From Jeotgalibaca sp. MA1X17-3 (GTDB lineage Bacteria; Bacillota; Bacilli; Lactobacillales; Aerococcaceae): 64,000 nucleotides of DNA. A model generated the notes under the pieces. That model did not search any database and was not told the origin of the DNA. It saw only the letters and a list, made by a program, of their open reading frames with translations. How positions within the stretch are numbered: position 1 is the first letter of the stretch; each line of letters opens with the position of its first letter. Location of the stretch: contig NZ_CP090983.1 in NCBI RefSeq assembly GCF_021513155.1, forward strand, positions 205,001 to 269,000, given 5' to 3'. Positions 34,523 through 44,448 of the stretch are shown piece after piece. Position numbers and translations under genes: made by a program.

Positions 34523-35914
34523 ATGAACATTACTGAATTTGATACGATAGCAGCTATTTCTACACCTCCAGGAGAAGGAGCAATCGGAATTGTTCGATTG
34601 AGTGGAGAAGATGCAATAGCTATTGCAGATTCCATATACAAATCGGGTTCAAAACGTCTAGAAATTGTACCTAGCCATACTCTTCATTATGGACATATTG
34701 TTAATCCGAAGACAGAAGAAGTGATTGATGAGGTCATGGTGACCGTTATGCGCGCTCCAAAGACCTTTACTCGAGAAGATGTAGTCGAAATTAATTGTCA
34801 TGGTGGAATCATTAGTGTCAATCGATTATTACAAACGGTTCTTCAAAATGGAGCAAGGATGGCAGAGCCAGGAGAATTCACAAAACGAGCATTTTTGAAT
34901 GGTAGAATTGACCTTTCTCAAGCTGAAGCAGTTATGGATCTCATCCGTGCAAAGACAGATAAAGCAATGGATGTAGCTTTGAGTCAATTAGATGGAGACT
35001 TGTCCAACCTTATCCGTAATATACGACAAATTATTTTAAATACACTCGCTGAAGTAGAAGTGAATATCGATTATCCTGAATATGATGACGTGGAAGAAGT
35101 TACGACACGTTTATTAAAAGAAAAGACTGTAGAAGTAAAAGGTCACGTAGAACAATTATTGCGTACTGCTCAACAAGGGAAAATTTTACGTGATGGGTTG
35201 GAAACAGCAATTATAGGACGTCCCAATGTAGGGAAGTCCAGTTTACTAAATCGTTTGATTCGTGAAGAAAAGGCAATTGTTACTGAAATTGCAGGTACAA
35301 CGCGCGATACAATAGAAGAATATGTAAATGTGAACGGTGTTCCTTTGAAATTAATTGATACCGCTGGAATCCGTGAAACGGATGATATTGTGGAACGGAT
35401 TGGAGTAGAACGTAGTCGAAAGGCGCTACTAGATGCGGATTTAATTTTATTGTTAATCAATCAAAGTGAATCACTTAATGATGAAGATAAGGTACTCTTG
35501 GATGCTACACAAATGATGAATCGAATTATTCTTTTAAATAAGAGTGATTTGGAAACACGGTTGTCACTAGAGGAACTGGCAGAATGGAGTAGTGAGGACA
35601 AAATTATTCAAACCTCCATGCTGACTCAATCTGGTCTAGATCAATTGGAAACACAAATTGCAGCACTATTTTTCTCTGGAGAAACGGGAGAAAGAGATGC
35701 TACATATATTTCTAATGTACGTCATATCGCTCTACTACATGATACGGTAGAAGCTTTAGATGAGGTATTAACTGGAATTGAGAGTGGTATGCCTGTTGAT
35801 TTAGTCCAAATTGATTTCACACGTGCATGGGAATTATTAGGAGAGATAACTGGGGACACCGTACAGGATGAATTGCTGACCCAATTATTCAGTCAATTCT
35901 GCTTAGGAAAATAA
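34523..35914 (+). CDS. mnmE: tRNA-5-carboxymethylaminomethyl-2-thiouridine synthesis GTPase MnmE
   Basis: Start ATG 34523 (MNITEFDTIAAISTPPGEG) follows GGAAGGAG. The protein has 463 residues. The N-terminal THF-binding domain leads to a helical domain carrying the G domain: GRPNVGKSSLLN, GTTRDT, DTAG, NKSD. It ends in the catalytic FCLGK. With MnmG it modifies the wobble U34 of tRNAs. Confidence 0.97.
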   Translation: MNITEFDTIAAISTPPGEGAIGIVRLSGEDAIAIADSIYKSGSKRLEIVPSHTLHYGHIVNPKTEEVIDEVMVTVMRAPKTFTREDVVEINCHGGIISVNRLLQTVLQNGARMAEPGEFTKRAFLNGRIDLSQAEAVMDLIRAKTDKAMDVALSQLDGDLSNLIRNIRQIILNTLAEVEVNIDYPEYDDVEEVTTRLLKEKTVEVKGHVEQLLRTAQQGKILRDGLETAIIGRPNVGKSSLLNRLIREEKAIVTEIAGTTRDTIEEYVNVNGVPLKLIDTAGIRETDDIVERIGVERSRKALLDADLILLLINQSESLNDEDKVLLDATQMMNRIILLNKSDLETRLSLEELAEWSSEDKIIQTSMLTQSGLDQLETQIAALFFSGETGERDATYISNVRHIALLHDTVEALDEVLTGIESGMPVDLVQIDFTRAWELLGEITGDTVQDELLTQLFSQFCLGK

Positions 35915-35952
35915 ATGCTGATAAAGTTGTATAAATAGAAGGGAAAGAACAG

Positions 35953-37854
35953 ATGAAAAGATTTGAAGCAGGTACATTTGATGTCATTGTAGTAGGTGCA
36001 GGACACGCAGGTTCAGAGGCGGCCTTAGCCTCAGCCCGTATGGGAAGCTCTACTTTATTAGTTACGATCGATTTAGACATGATTGCTTTTATGCCTTGTA
36101 ATCCATCAATTGGTGGACCTGCAAAAGGTGTGGTTGTTCGTGAGATTGATGCATTGGGTGGCGAAATGGGCCGAAATATTGATAAAACCTATATTCAAAT
36201 GCGAATGTTGAACACTGGTAAAGGACCCGCAGTCCAGGCGTTACGTGCACAAGCAGATAAAAATGAATATGCTCATGAAATGAAACGTACGTTGGAACAA
36301 CAAGAAAATTTGTTATTACGTCAAGGAATTATAGAAGAAATAATTGTAGAAGACGATATGGTAAAAGGGGTCGTTAGCCATACGGGTGCTGTCTATCGTG
36401 CCGATGCAGTTATACTAACAGCTGGAACATCTTCACGAGGAAAGATTATCATTGGAGAATTAACCTATTCCTCTGGTCCGAATAACTCTCAACCGTCCAT
36501 TAAATTATCTGAAAATTTATTGGATTTAGGATTTGATCTAGCCCGTTTCAAAACTGGAACGCCTCCCCGTGTGCTATCTTCCTCCATTGATTACTCTAAA
36601 ACAGAGGAGCAGCCTGGGGACAAAGAACCGAATCATTTTAGTTTTACTTCTAAAGATGAAGACTACTTAGAAGATCAGTTGTCTTGCTGGTTAGGGTATA
36701 CCGGTCCAGAAACACATCAAATTATTCGTGATAATTTGCACCGGGCTCCCATGTTTACTGGAATTGTTGAAGGTGTAGGTGCTCGTTATTGCCCTTCAAT
36801 CGAAGACAAGATTGTTCGTTTTAGTGATAAACCAAGACACCAACTTTTCTTAGAACCAGAAGGACGTCATACAGAAGAAGTATATGTTCAAGGGTTATCT
36901 TCTTCGATGCCAGAAGAAGTTCAATTGAAAGTATTGCATTCAATTGCAGGCATGGAAAATGCTCAAATGATGCGTACAGGTTATGCGATTGAGTATGATG
37001 TAATTAAGCCTTATCAACTACGATTATCTTTAGAAACGAAACTGGTGAAAAATTTATTTACTGCAGGACAAATGAACGGTACCTCTGGTTATGAAGAAGC
37101 AGCAGGACAAGGAATCATTGCAGGAATTAATGCAGCACTTGCTGTTCAAGGGAAAGAACCATTGGTATTGAAGCGAAGTGATGGATACATCGGTGTTATG
37201 ATTGATGACCTTGTTACGAAGGGAACGCTAGAGCCATACCGCTTATTGACTTCACGAGCAGAATATCGTTTGTTATTAAGACATGATAATGCAGATTTCC
37301 GTTTGACAGAAATTGGACATCAAGTTGGACTACTTTCTGACGAACGTTATCAGTTATTCTTAACTAAGAAAAAAATGGTAGAAGAAGAAACTCTTCGATT
37401 GAAAAAAGTTCGTTTGAAACCTACAGAAGAACTACAAAATTATCTTGCTAGTCAAAATTCTGCTTTATTGAAAGATGGTTTCCTATTTAGTGATTTACTA
37501 AAACGTCCAGAATTGAAATATAATGGTCTGTACCATTTTGCACAACTGGAAGAAAAACTACCTCGTGATGTAATTAATCAGGTAGAAATTCAAATTAAAT
37601 ATGAAGGTTATATCAGAAAAGCTTCTGAAAAAGTTGTCAAATTAAAGAAAATGGAAGAAAAGAGAATTCCAGAACACATCAATTACGATGCAATAAATGG
37701 GATTGCTACAGAAGCAAAAGAAAAACTGAAAAAAATACTACCAGAAACGATTGCTCAAGCAAGTCGAATCAGTGGAGTAAACCCTGCTGATATTTCAGTA
37801 CTGATGGTATATGTACAAAATGGAAGAATTTCTAAGGTTCATACAGAAGGATAA
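35953..37854 (+). CDS. mnmG: tRNA uridine-5-carboxymethylaminomethyl modification enzyme MnmG
   Basis: The protein has 633 residues. The FAD-binding Rossmann motif VVGAGHAGSEAALASARMG is at the N-terminus, with NPSIGGPAKG next. The middle NGTSGYEEAAGQG and the C-terminal helical MnmE-binding part are complete. It lies 38 bases after mnmE. rsmG, noc and parAB, often next, are absent. Confidence 0.97.
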   Translation: MKRFEAGTFDVIVVGAGHAGSEAALASARMGSSTLLVTIDLDMIAFMPCNPSIGGPAKGVVVREIDALGGEMGRNIDKTYIQMRMLNTGKGPAVQALRAQADKNEYAHEMKRTLEQQENLLLRQGIIEEIIVEDDMVKGVVSHTGAVYRADAVILTAGTSSRGKIIIGELTYSSGPNNSQPSIKLSENLLDLGFDLARFKTGTPPRVLSSSIDYSKTEEQPGDKEPNHFSFTSKDEDYLEDQLSCWLGYTGPETHQIIRDNLHRAPMFTGIVEGVGARYCPSIEDKIVRFSDKPRHQLFLEPEGRHTEEVYVQGLSSSMPEEVQLKVLHSIAGMENAQMMRTGYAIEYDVIKPYQLRLSLETKLVKNLFTAGQMNGTSGYEEAAGQGIIAGINAALAVQGKEPLVLKRSDGYIGVMIDDLVTKGTLEPYRLLTSRAEYRLLLRHDNADFRLTEIGHQVGLLSDERYQLFLTKKKMVEEETLRLKKVRLKPTEELQNYLASQNSALLKDGFLFSDLLKRPELKYNGLYHFAQLEEKLPRDVINQVEIQIKYEGYIRKASEKVVKLKKMEEKRIPEHINYDAINGIATEAKEKLKKILPETIAQASRISGVNPADISVLMVYVQNGRISKVHTEG

Positions 37855-37866
37855 AAAGATCTATTT

Positions 37867-37906
37867 AAAAACAGCCACTCTTCTTACAAAGAGTAGCTGT
37901 TTTTTT
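37867..37906 (+). terminator. terminator after mnmG
   Basis: AAAAACAGC and CTCTTT segments pair with their complements, followed by seven T. Confidence 0.85.
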
Positions 37907-38037
37907 GAATATACGAATAGAAATGCTGACTAAAAAGATTCTTTATAGGTTATTTTCGAGTTTCAAACTCTTTGAAAAGCAAATATAAGAAAAGTACGTT
38001 ACAATATAGGAGAAACTAAAAAAAGAGGTGTTAGAAA

Positions 38038-38868
38038 ATGAATATAAACAATACGATAACATTAACAAATGGTACTGAAATTCCGGTACTAGGATATGGA
38101 ACGTGGCAGACCACTGATTTTGAAGAATGTGTAAACGGTGTAAAATCAGCATTAACAGCTGGTTATCGACATATTGATACAGCACAGATGTATGGAAATG
38201 AACATCTAGTCGGAGAAGGAATCCGACAAAGTGAGGTCCCACGCGAAGAAATTTTCTTGACTAGCAAACTAGATAATACAAATCATGGATTTGTAAAAAC
38301 AAAAAAAGCAATAGATGAGTCACTAAATTGCTTAGGAGTAAAATATCTAGATCTCTTTCTCATTCACTGGCCAGTTGTAGAAGGACATGAACATAATTGG
38401 CGCGAAGAAAATATTGAAACTTGGAGAGCGATTGAAAATGCTTATGATGCAGGTAAATTAAAAGCAATTGGATTGAGTAACTTTAAAGTAGAACATTTAG
38501 AAAATCTACTTCCACATTGTCGAATCAAACCTATGGTCAATCAACTTCGTCTTCATCCTGGTGTAATGCAAGAAGAAACGGTAGCTTTAAGTCGAGAGCA
38601 CGGTATGGCGATTCAAGCTTGGTCCCCGTTATCACCAATTTCACGTATGCAAGATAACGAACGGATTAATGATATGACTGATAAATATAAAAAATCAATT
38701 GCGCAATTACTTTTACGTTACTCTCTACAAAAAGATTATATTTCTTTAACCAAGTCCGTACATGAAGATCGTATCAAAGAAAATTTTGAAATTTTTAATT
38801 TTACAATCGATCAAAGTGATATGGAATATTTAGACCTTTGGAAATGGGAAGGCGACGTATTTCTATAA
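38038..38868 (+). CDS. aldo/keto reductase
   Basis: The protein has 276 residues. The catalytic tetrad is visible: Asp in YRHIDTAQMYGNE with Tyr five residues on, Lys in TSKLDNTNHG, and His in LFLIHWPV. The NADPH-binding end has SVHEDRIKENFEIF. It reduces aldehydes or ketones; the natural substrate is unknown. RBS AGAGGTG precedes the ATG. Confidence 0.93.
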   Translation: MNINNTITLTNGTEIPVLGYGTWQTTDFEECVNGVKSALTAGYRHIDTAQMYGNEHLVGEGIRQSEVPREEIFLTSKLDNTNHGFVKTKKAIDESLNCLGVKYLDLFLIHWPVVEGHEHNWREENIETWRAIENAYDAGKLKAIGLSNFKVEHLENLLPHCRIKPMVNQLRLHPGVMQEETVALSREHGMAIQAWSPLSPISRMQDNERINDMTDKYKKSIAQLLLRYSLQKDYISLTKSVHEDRIKENFEIFNFTIDQSDMEYLDLWKWEGDVFL

Positions 38869-38912
38869 AAAAATACCCTTTTGCTGTTTTTATAGCAAAA
38901 GGGTATTTTATT
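38868..38912. terminator. bidirectional terminator between the aldo/keto reductase and FMN reductase genes
   Basis: AAAATACCCTTTTGCT pairs with AGCAAAAGGGTATTTT, with A and T runs outside. It serves both convergent genes. Confidence 0.9.
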
Positions 38913-38913
38913 T

Positions 38914-39489
38914 TTATGTTGTTTTTTTATGAATACGGACAGTTTTTAAGGCATTTCCCCAGGAAAGTAATTGATCAAGCTGATTTTTGAATGTGTCTTC
39001 ATGTAAAGTAGCAGGCGTAAACTCATTTTCAGCATTGAAGTCAGTAAAAATAGACATTGCTATGTGCGTTCGAACCGAAGCTATTTGTAACTCAGCAAGA
39101 ACCGTTCGTAAAGCTTCTGCAGCACGAACACCACCTGAGGAACCATAACTAACGATTGCTGCAGCCTTGTCATTGAATTCAGGATAAAGATAATCAATTG
39201 CATTTTTTAGGGCGGAAGTAATTCCGTGGTTATATTCTGGAACAATAAAGACAAAACCATCTAGAGAAGCAATTTTTTCGGACCAAGGTTTGGCTTCAGG
39301 AGTTACATAATCTTGACTGGCACCAGCAGAAACAGGTTCATTGTACATGGGAAGATTATAATCAGCGATATCTACTACTTCGTATTCAGCATCTCCTCGT
39401 TTGTCAGCCCACTTTTTAAGTGTGTGGGCAACTTTTAAACTTTTACGATTCGGACGAGTACTTCCAGTAATAATTCCAATCTTTAACAT
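38914..39489 (-). CDS. NADPH-dependent FMN reductase / flavodoxin-fold oxidoreductase
   Basis: The protein has 191 residues. The FMN phosphate loop is GSTRPNRKSLKVA. The isoalloxazine-binding part is VPEYNHGITSALKNAIDYL followed by YGSSGGVRAAEALR. Relatives reduce FMN, quinones or azo compounds. Monocistronic. Confidence 0.92.
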   Translation of the reverse strand: MLKIGIITGSTRPNRKSLKVAHTLKKWADKRGDAEYEVVDIADYNLPMYNEPVSAGASQDYVTPEAKPWSEKIASLDGFVFIVPEYNHGITSALKNAIDYLYPEFNDKAAAIVSYGSSGGVRAAEALRTVLAELQIASVRTHIAMSIFTDFNAENEFTPATLHEDTFKNQLDQLLSWGNALKTVRIHKKTT

Positions 39490-39614
39490 AGTTATTCCCT
39501 CCTATAATTTAAAACCGTAAGAAAACCTGCCTATCCTATATAGATTAAGCTTACTTTAAGTATGTGAATAAAGCAAAATTTTAGCATATTCAAAAACTTA
39601 AAATTAAATTTTAT

Positions 39615-39653
39615 AAAAAAATATCCTAGGAATATAATCCTAGGATATTTTTG
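39615..39653 (-). terminator. terminator after the ABC exporter gene
   Basis: AATATCCTAGG/CCTAGGATATT has A and T tails on both sides, just before the stop at 39655. Confidence 0.85.
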
Positions 39654-39654
39654 A

Positions 39655-41370
39655 TTATTGTAAGAACTGGGCTTCATAGAGTCGTTTATAGGTACCTTCA
39701 TTTTTCATTAATTCAGTATGTGTTCCTTGTTCTGAAACGCCGTTCTCATCGACAACAACAATACGGGTTGCATGTTTGATAGTAGCGAGACGGTGCGCAA
39801 TGATGAATGTCGTTCTACCAGCAGCTAACGTGTGTAGGGACTCTTGAATAACTTGTTCTGTTTCAGTATCTAATGCAGATGTAGCTTCATCTAAAATTAG
39901 AATGGGAGGATTTTTTAAGAACATACGGGCAATAGACAAACGTTGCTTTTGTCCTCCAGACAATTTAACTCCACGTTCTCCGATGATCGTATCAAACCCT
40001 TTAGGCATTGCTGAAATAACGTGATCCAAATTAGCCATTTTTGCAGCGGCGACTACCTCTTCTTCTGTAGCATCTAATCTTCCATACAAAATGTTTTCTC
40101 GAATAGTTCCTGGGAACAAGTAAACATCTTGTTGGACTACTCCAATTTCATTTCGTAGAGATTCCAATTTCATATCTTGAATATCCATACCATCAATAGT
40201 AATTTGACCACTTTTGATTTCATAAAAACGAGGTAATAGATTACAAAGAGTTGTTTTTCCCGCGCCACTTGGGCCAACAAAGGCAATCGTTTCTCCAGCA
40301 TGGACAGATAGATTGATCCCATCTAAGACTGGCTCAGACTCTTCATACCAGAAAGAGACATCCTTATATTCAATATCCCCTTTTAGATCTTGTACATGTC
40401 TTGCATTGGCTTTATTTTGGATAGAAGGGGTACGATCCATTTCTTCAGTAAAACGTCGGAAACCAGCAATTCCCTTTGGATACATTTCAATCATATTATT
40501 CACTTTTTCAATCGGCCGTACAAAAATATTTACTAATAGAATAAAACCAACAAAATCTCCATTGGTTAATTCTCCGCGGATTGTATAGTACGAACCAAAG
40601 AAAAGTGCAAATAAATTCATTAAACGAATCATAAAGTAATTGTAAGAAGAGCTAAACCCCATCATCTTATAAAATAATAGCTTCGATTTTCGGTAGAATT
40701 GGTTTAAATTTTTAAAACGTTCCGCTTCATGTTCTTCATTTGCAAAAGCTTGAACAACACGGATCCCACTAACAGATGCTTCAATTCCAGCATTGAATTC
40801 TCCTAAGCTTTCAAATATTTTAGTATTTACTTTCGTCATTCTTTTATTGAAGAAAGAAATAGCAAATATAATAAATGGAACCATACAGACAGTTGCGATT
40901 GCTAATTTCACATGTACGGTTGTCATTAAAGCAAAAGCACCTAGTAAGGTAATAATGGTAATGAAAATATCTTCAGGACCATGATGAGCTACTTCAGAGA
41001 TTTCAAATAAATCTGTAGTCAACCGAGTCATTAATTTTCCAGTTTTATTGTTATCGTAATAACTAAAAGGTTGTTTTTGCATATGTGTAAATAATTCCTG
41101 ACGCATATCGGTTTCAATGTTTACGCCTAACATGTGTCCAAAATAGGTTACGATAAATTGAAAAACAGTGTTTAATGCATACAAAGAAAAAAGTGCTATG
41201 GATGCAAAAATAATTAAATTCCAATTACCAACAGGTAAAATCGTATCAATTACTTCTTTAACAGCTACAGGAAAGGCTAATTCTAAAACTGCGGCAATAA
41301 CGGCACAAGTAAAGTCCAACATGAATAATTTTTTATATGGTTTATAGTAATAAAAAAAACGCTTGAGCAT
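39655..41370 (-). CDS. ABC-type multidrug or lipid exporter, fused membrane and ATPase domains
   Basis: The half-transporter has 571 residues and probably forms a homodimer. Six membrane helices lie in about residues 15-290. Walker A is GPSGAGKTTLCNLL, the signature LSGGQKQRLSIAR, Walker B PILILDEATSALD, and the switch IIAHRLAT. It is of the MsbA/LmrA/BmrA type; substrate unknown. Single gene with its own terminator. Confidence 0.94.
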   Translation of the reverse strand: MLKRFFYYYKPYKKLFMLDFTCAVIAAVLELAFPVAVKEVIDTILPVGNWNLIIFASIALFSLYALNTVFQFIVTYFGHMLGVNIETDMRQELFTHMQKQPFSYYDNNKTGKLMTRLTTDLFEISEVAHHGPEDIFITIITLLGAFALMTTVHVKLAIATVCMVPFIIFAISFFNKRMTKVNTKIFESLGEFNAGIEASVSGIRVVQAFANEEHEAERFKNLNQFYRKSKLLFYKMMGFSSSYNYFMIRLMNLFALFFGSYYTIRGELTNGDFVGFILLVNIFVRPIEKVNNMIEMYPKGIAGFRRFTEEMDRTPSIQNKANARHVQDLKGDIEYKDVSFWYEESEPVLDGINLSVHAGETIAFVGPSGAGKTTLCNLLPRFYEIKSGQITIDGMDIQDMKLESLRNEIGVVQQDVYLFPGTIRENILYGRLDATEEEVVAAAKMANLDHVISAMPKGFDTIIGERGVKLSGGQKQRLSIARMFLKNPPILILDEATSALDTETEQVIQESLHTLAAGRTTFIIAHRLATIKHATRIVVVDENGVSEQGTHTELMKNEGTYKRLYEAQFLQ

Positions 41371-41520
41371 AATTGCCCCCCTTTAGAATCTCTCTAAAAA
41401 AATACACCTCATCATTATGCCATACAAAAAAAGAAGAGACAACTACCATCGAAACGAATTAAAGTTGACAATATATTACAAACTTTGATTTAAAAGTGGG
41501 ATGTGGTCCAATCCAACTGA

Positions 41521-41566
41521 ACACAACATATAGTGTTATTTATATTTCCAGGCACATATATGGTGT
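41521..41566 (+). promoter_or_regulatory. NrdR boxes upstream of nrdHIEF
   Basis: Box 1, ACACAACATATAGTGT (41521-41536), matches the NrdR consensus at 15 of 16. Box 2 (41552-41566) has GCAC and GTGT ends but only seven bases between. The boxes are 15 bases apart, the usual three helical turns centre to centre. A likely promoter follows: TTGCTT (41573) and TAAAAT (41595). Confidence 0.78.
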
Positions 41567-41640
41567 TTTTAGTTGCTTATATATATTTCTCTTGTAAAAT
41601 AGGACTATAAAACAAACAGACAGAAAAAAGGAGAATTGAT

Positions 41641-41874
41641 ATGGCAGAACAAATGATTACAGTCTATTCAAAACCGGCATGCATGCAATGTAACTTTACT
41701 AAAAAATATTTAGATCAAAAAGGTTTAGTCTATGAAGTAAAGGATATTATGGAATCTGAAGAAGCTTTAGAAGAAGTTCGAAAATTAGGATTTCAGTCTC
41801 TACCTGTAATCCTTGCAGAAGGTATGGCAGCATTTAATGGCTTCCGTCCCGATTTGTTGGATCAATTGGCATGA
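41641..41874 (+). CDS. nrdH: glutaredoxin-like protein NrdH
   Basis: The protein has 77 residues with redox motif CMQC (PACMQCNFTKKYL) and the NrdH end GFRPDLLDQL. It donates electrons to the class Ib ribonucleotide reductase NrdEF. RBS AAAGGAG. Its stop overlaps nrdI by four bases. Confidence 0.95.
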   Translation: MAEQMITVYSKPACMQCNFTKKYLDQKGLVYEVKDIMESEEALEEVRKLGFQSLPVILAEGMAAFNGFRPDLLDQLA

Positions 41875-42248
41875 AAATCGTTTTTATTAGCTTAACGGGT
41901 CAAACGCGTAAATTTGTTAAAAAGCTGAATATGGATTCACTCGAACTTTCTGCTGCCAACCCGTTTCAGGTAGTAGAGGAGCCTTATATCATTGTGACAC
42001 CTACCTATGATAAAGAAGTTACCGAGATTTTGAATGACTTCATAGAAACCGCTAATAATCAGCACTTTTTGAAAGGTGTAGCGGGTGGAGGAAATCTAAA
42101 TTTCGGTAAACTTTTTGTTTTTACAGCCAAAGATTTGGCTCATGACTACAACGTTCCCTTCTTACATTCATTTGAATTCCAAGGAAATGAAGAAGACGTT
42201 AACTTAATAAAGAAAGCGGTCGATCAAATTGACAATTACACTTCCTAA
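41871..42248 (+). CDS. nrdI: class Ib ribonucleotide reductase flavodoxin NrdI
   Basis: The protein has 125 residues, with FISLTGQTRKFVKKL, the FMN phosphate loop, and GVAGGGNLNFGKLF. NrdI supplies oxidant for assembling the dimanganese-tyrosyl cofactor of NrdF. ATGA overlap with nrdH and a 20-base overlap with nrdE indicate tight coupling. Confidence 0.95.
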   Translation: MKIVFISLTGQTRKFVKKLNMDSLELSAANPFQVVEEPYIIVTPTYDKEVTEILNDFIETANNQHFLKGVAGGGNLNFGKLFVFTAKDLAHDYNVPFLHSFEFQGNEEDVNLIKKAVDQIDNYTS

Positions 42249-44406
42249 AACACAACCTAATGAAATTACTTATTTTAAACTAAATAATGAAGTAAATCGT
42301 CCTGTTAATCAAACAATTCCTTTACATAAAGATAAGGAAGCTGTGAAAGCTTTCTTCAAAGAACATGTGATTCCTCATACTGTTTTATTTGATTCTTTAG
42401 ATGAAAAATTGGACTATTTGATTGCAGAAAATTTTATTGAAGAAGAGTTTGTAGCTAAATATCCTAGAACATTCATAAATGATTTGGCAAATTTTTTAAA
42501 AAATGAAAAATTTCGTTTCCGATCTTTTATGGGAGCATATAAATTTTACACGCAGTACGCTATGCGCACTAATGATGGAGAATATTATTTAGAAAACTAT
42601 GAAGAAAGAATATTATTCAATGCTCTTTACCTAGCAAATGGTGACCAAAAATTAGCTTGGAATATAGCAGATGAAATGATTCACCAACGTTACCAACCAG
42701 CTACTCCAACTTTTTTAAATGCCGGACGTAAGAGAAGAGGAGAATTCGTTTCTTGCTTCTTGATACAAGCAACGGATGATATGAATAGCATTGGACGTAC
42801 CATTAATAGTGCGTTGCAACTATCTCGTATCGGGGGAGGAGTAGGTGTAAATCTTAGTAATTTACGTGCTGCAGGTGACCCAATTAAAAAAATTGAGAAC
42901 GCCTCTAGTGGAGTGTTACCTGTAATGAAGTTATTGGAAGATAGTTTCAGTTACTCCAACCAACTAGGTCAACGGAACGGTGCTGGAGCGGTCTACTTAA
43001 ATGTTTTCCATCTAGATGTTTTATCCTTCTTATCTACTAAGAAAGAAAATGCAGATGAAAAAGTTCGTGTAAAAACACTTTCTCTAGGTCTAGTTGTTCC
43101 AGATAAATTTTATGAATTAGCTGCAGAGAATAAAGATATGTACTTGTTTAGTCCATACGATGTGGAACGGATTTATGGTAAACCATTTGCATATGTAGAT
43201 ATAAGTAAAGAATATGATTCTATGATTAATAATGATGAAATCCGTAAAACAAAAGTAAATGCTCGTGAAATAGAAAATGAAATTTCTAAGTTGCAACAAG
43301 AATCAGGTTATCCGTATATTATTAATATTGATACAGCGAATCGTGAGAATCCAATAGATGGAACTATCACGATGAGTAATTTATGTAGTGAGATTCTACA
43401 AATCCAAGAACCCTCTGTTATAAAAGATGATCAAACATATGAAATATTGGGAACCGATATTAGCTGTAATCTTGGCTCTACAAATATTGTTCAATTGATG
43501 CAATCAATAGACTTTGGAAAATCTATCGATACAATGGTACGAGCTCTGACATTTGTAACCGATCAGTCTAGTATCGATGCCGTTCCAACCATTCGCAACG
43601 GTAATGATCAATATCATACTATTGGGTTGGGTGCTATGGGTTTACATACGTTCCTTGCTCTTCAAGAAATGCAGTACGGATCTCCTGAATCAATTGAATT
43701 TACAGATAAATACTTTATGCTTTTGAATTATTATACACTTCAAGCAAGCAATCAAATGGCCAAAGAACGAAAAGAAACGTTCTACCGTTTTGAAGAGTCT
43801 GACTATGCAAATGGATCATACTTTGATGGGTATATAGAAAACGAATTAAGATTTGAGCATCCAGAAGTAGAAGCTTTATTCCAATCGATTGAAGTACCTA
43901 CTGCGTCTGACTGGGTAGCGCTGAAAGAGTCGATACAGCAACATGGCTTGTATCACCAAAATCGTCTTGCTGTAGCTCCAACAGGGTCTATCAGCTATGT
44001 AAATGAAACATCCGCAAGTATTCACCCAATCACTCGTTTGATTGAGGAAAGACAAGAGAAAAAGACTGGGAAAACATATTATCCAGCTCCTTATTTATCA
44101 AATGAAACTTTACCGTATTATCAATCTGCCTATGACATGGACATGCGCAAGGTAATCGATGTGTATGCAGCAGCTCAAAAGCATGTGGACCAAGGAATGA
44201 GCTTAACTTTATTCCTCCGTTCAGAAATTCCAGAAGGTCTTTACGATTGGAAGGAAGGACGAACTACAAAACAAACCACTCGTGATTTGAATATTCTAAG
44301 GCATTACGCATGGAAAAAAGGAGTCAAATCTATTTATTATGTACGTACCTTTACCGAAGATGAAGAAGAAATCGGTTCAAATTCATGTGAAAGTTGTACG
44401 ATCTAG
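42229..44406 (+). CDS. nrdE: class Ib ribonucleoside-diphosphate reductase alpha subunit
   Basis: The protein has 725 residues. The substrate and radical site shows NLCSEI, with NETSASIHPITR and the C-terminal redox pair in SCESCTI. There is no N-terminal ATP-cone, as usual in NrdE. The TTG start at 42229 overlaps the nrdI end and has no clear RBS, so translation is probably coupled to nrdI; no ATG exists at this end. Confidence 0.96.
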   Translation: MTITLPKTQPNEITYFKLNNEVNRPVNQTIPLHKDKEAVKAFFKEHVIPHTVLFDSLDEKLDYLIAENFIEEEFVAKYPRTFINDLANFLKNEKFRFRSFMGAYKFYTQYAMRTNDGEYYLENYEERILFNALYLANGDQKLAWNIADEMIHQRYQPATPTFLNAGRKRRGEFVSCFLIQATDDMNSIGRTINSALQLSRIGGGVGVNLSNLRAAGDPIKKIENASSGVLPVMKLLEDSFSYSNQLGQRNGAGAVYLNVFHLDVLSFLSTKKENADEKVRVKTLSLGLVVPDKFYELAAENKDMYLFSPYDVERIYGKPFAYVDISKEYDSMINNDEIRKTKVNAREIENEISKLQQESGYPYIINIDTANRENPIDGTITMSNLCSEILQIQEPSVIKDDQTYEILGTDISCNLGSTNIVQLMQSIDFGKSIDTMVRALTFVTDQSSIDAVPTIRNGNDQYHTIGLGAMGLHTFLALQEMQYGSPESIEFTDKYFMLLNYYTLQASNQMAKERKETFYRFEESDYANGSYFDGYIENELRFEHPEVEALFQSIEVPTASDWVALKESIQQHGLYHQNRLAVAPTGSISYVNETSASIHPITRLIEERQEKKTGKTYYPAPYLSNETLPYYQSAYDMDMRKVIDVYAAAQKHVDQGMSLTLFLRSEIPEGLYDWKEGRTTKQTTRDLNILRHYAWKKGVKSIYYVRTFTEDEEEIGSNSCESCTI

Positions 44407-44448
44407 TAAAATTTTGAAAGAGTCATAGTAAGAAGGAGTATGTCATCT

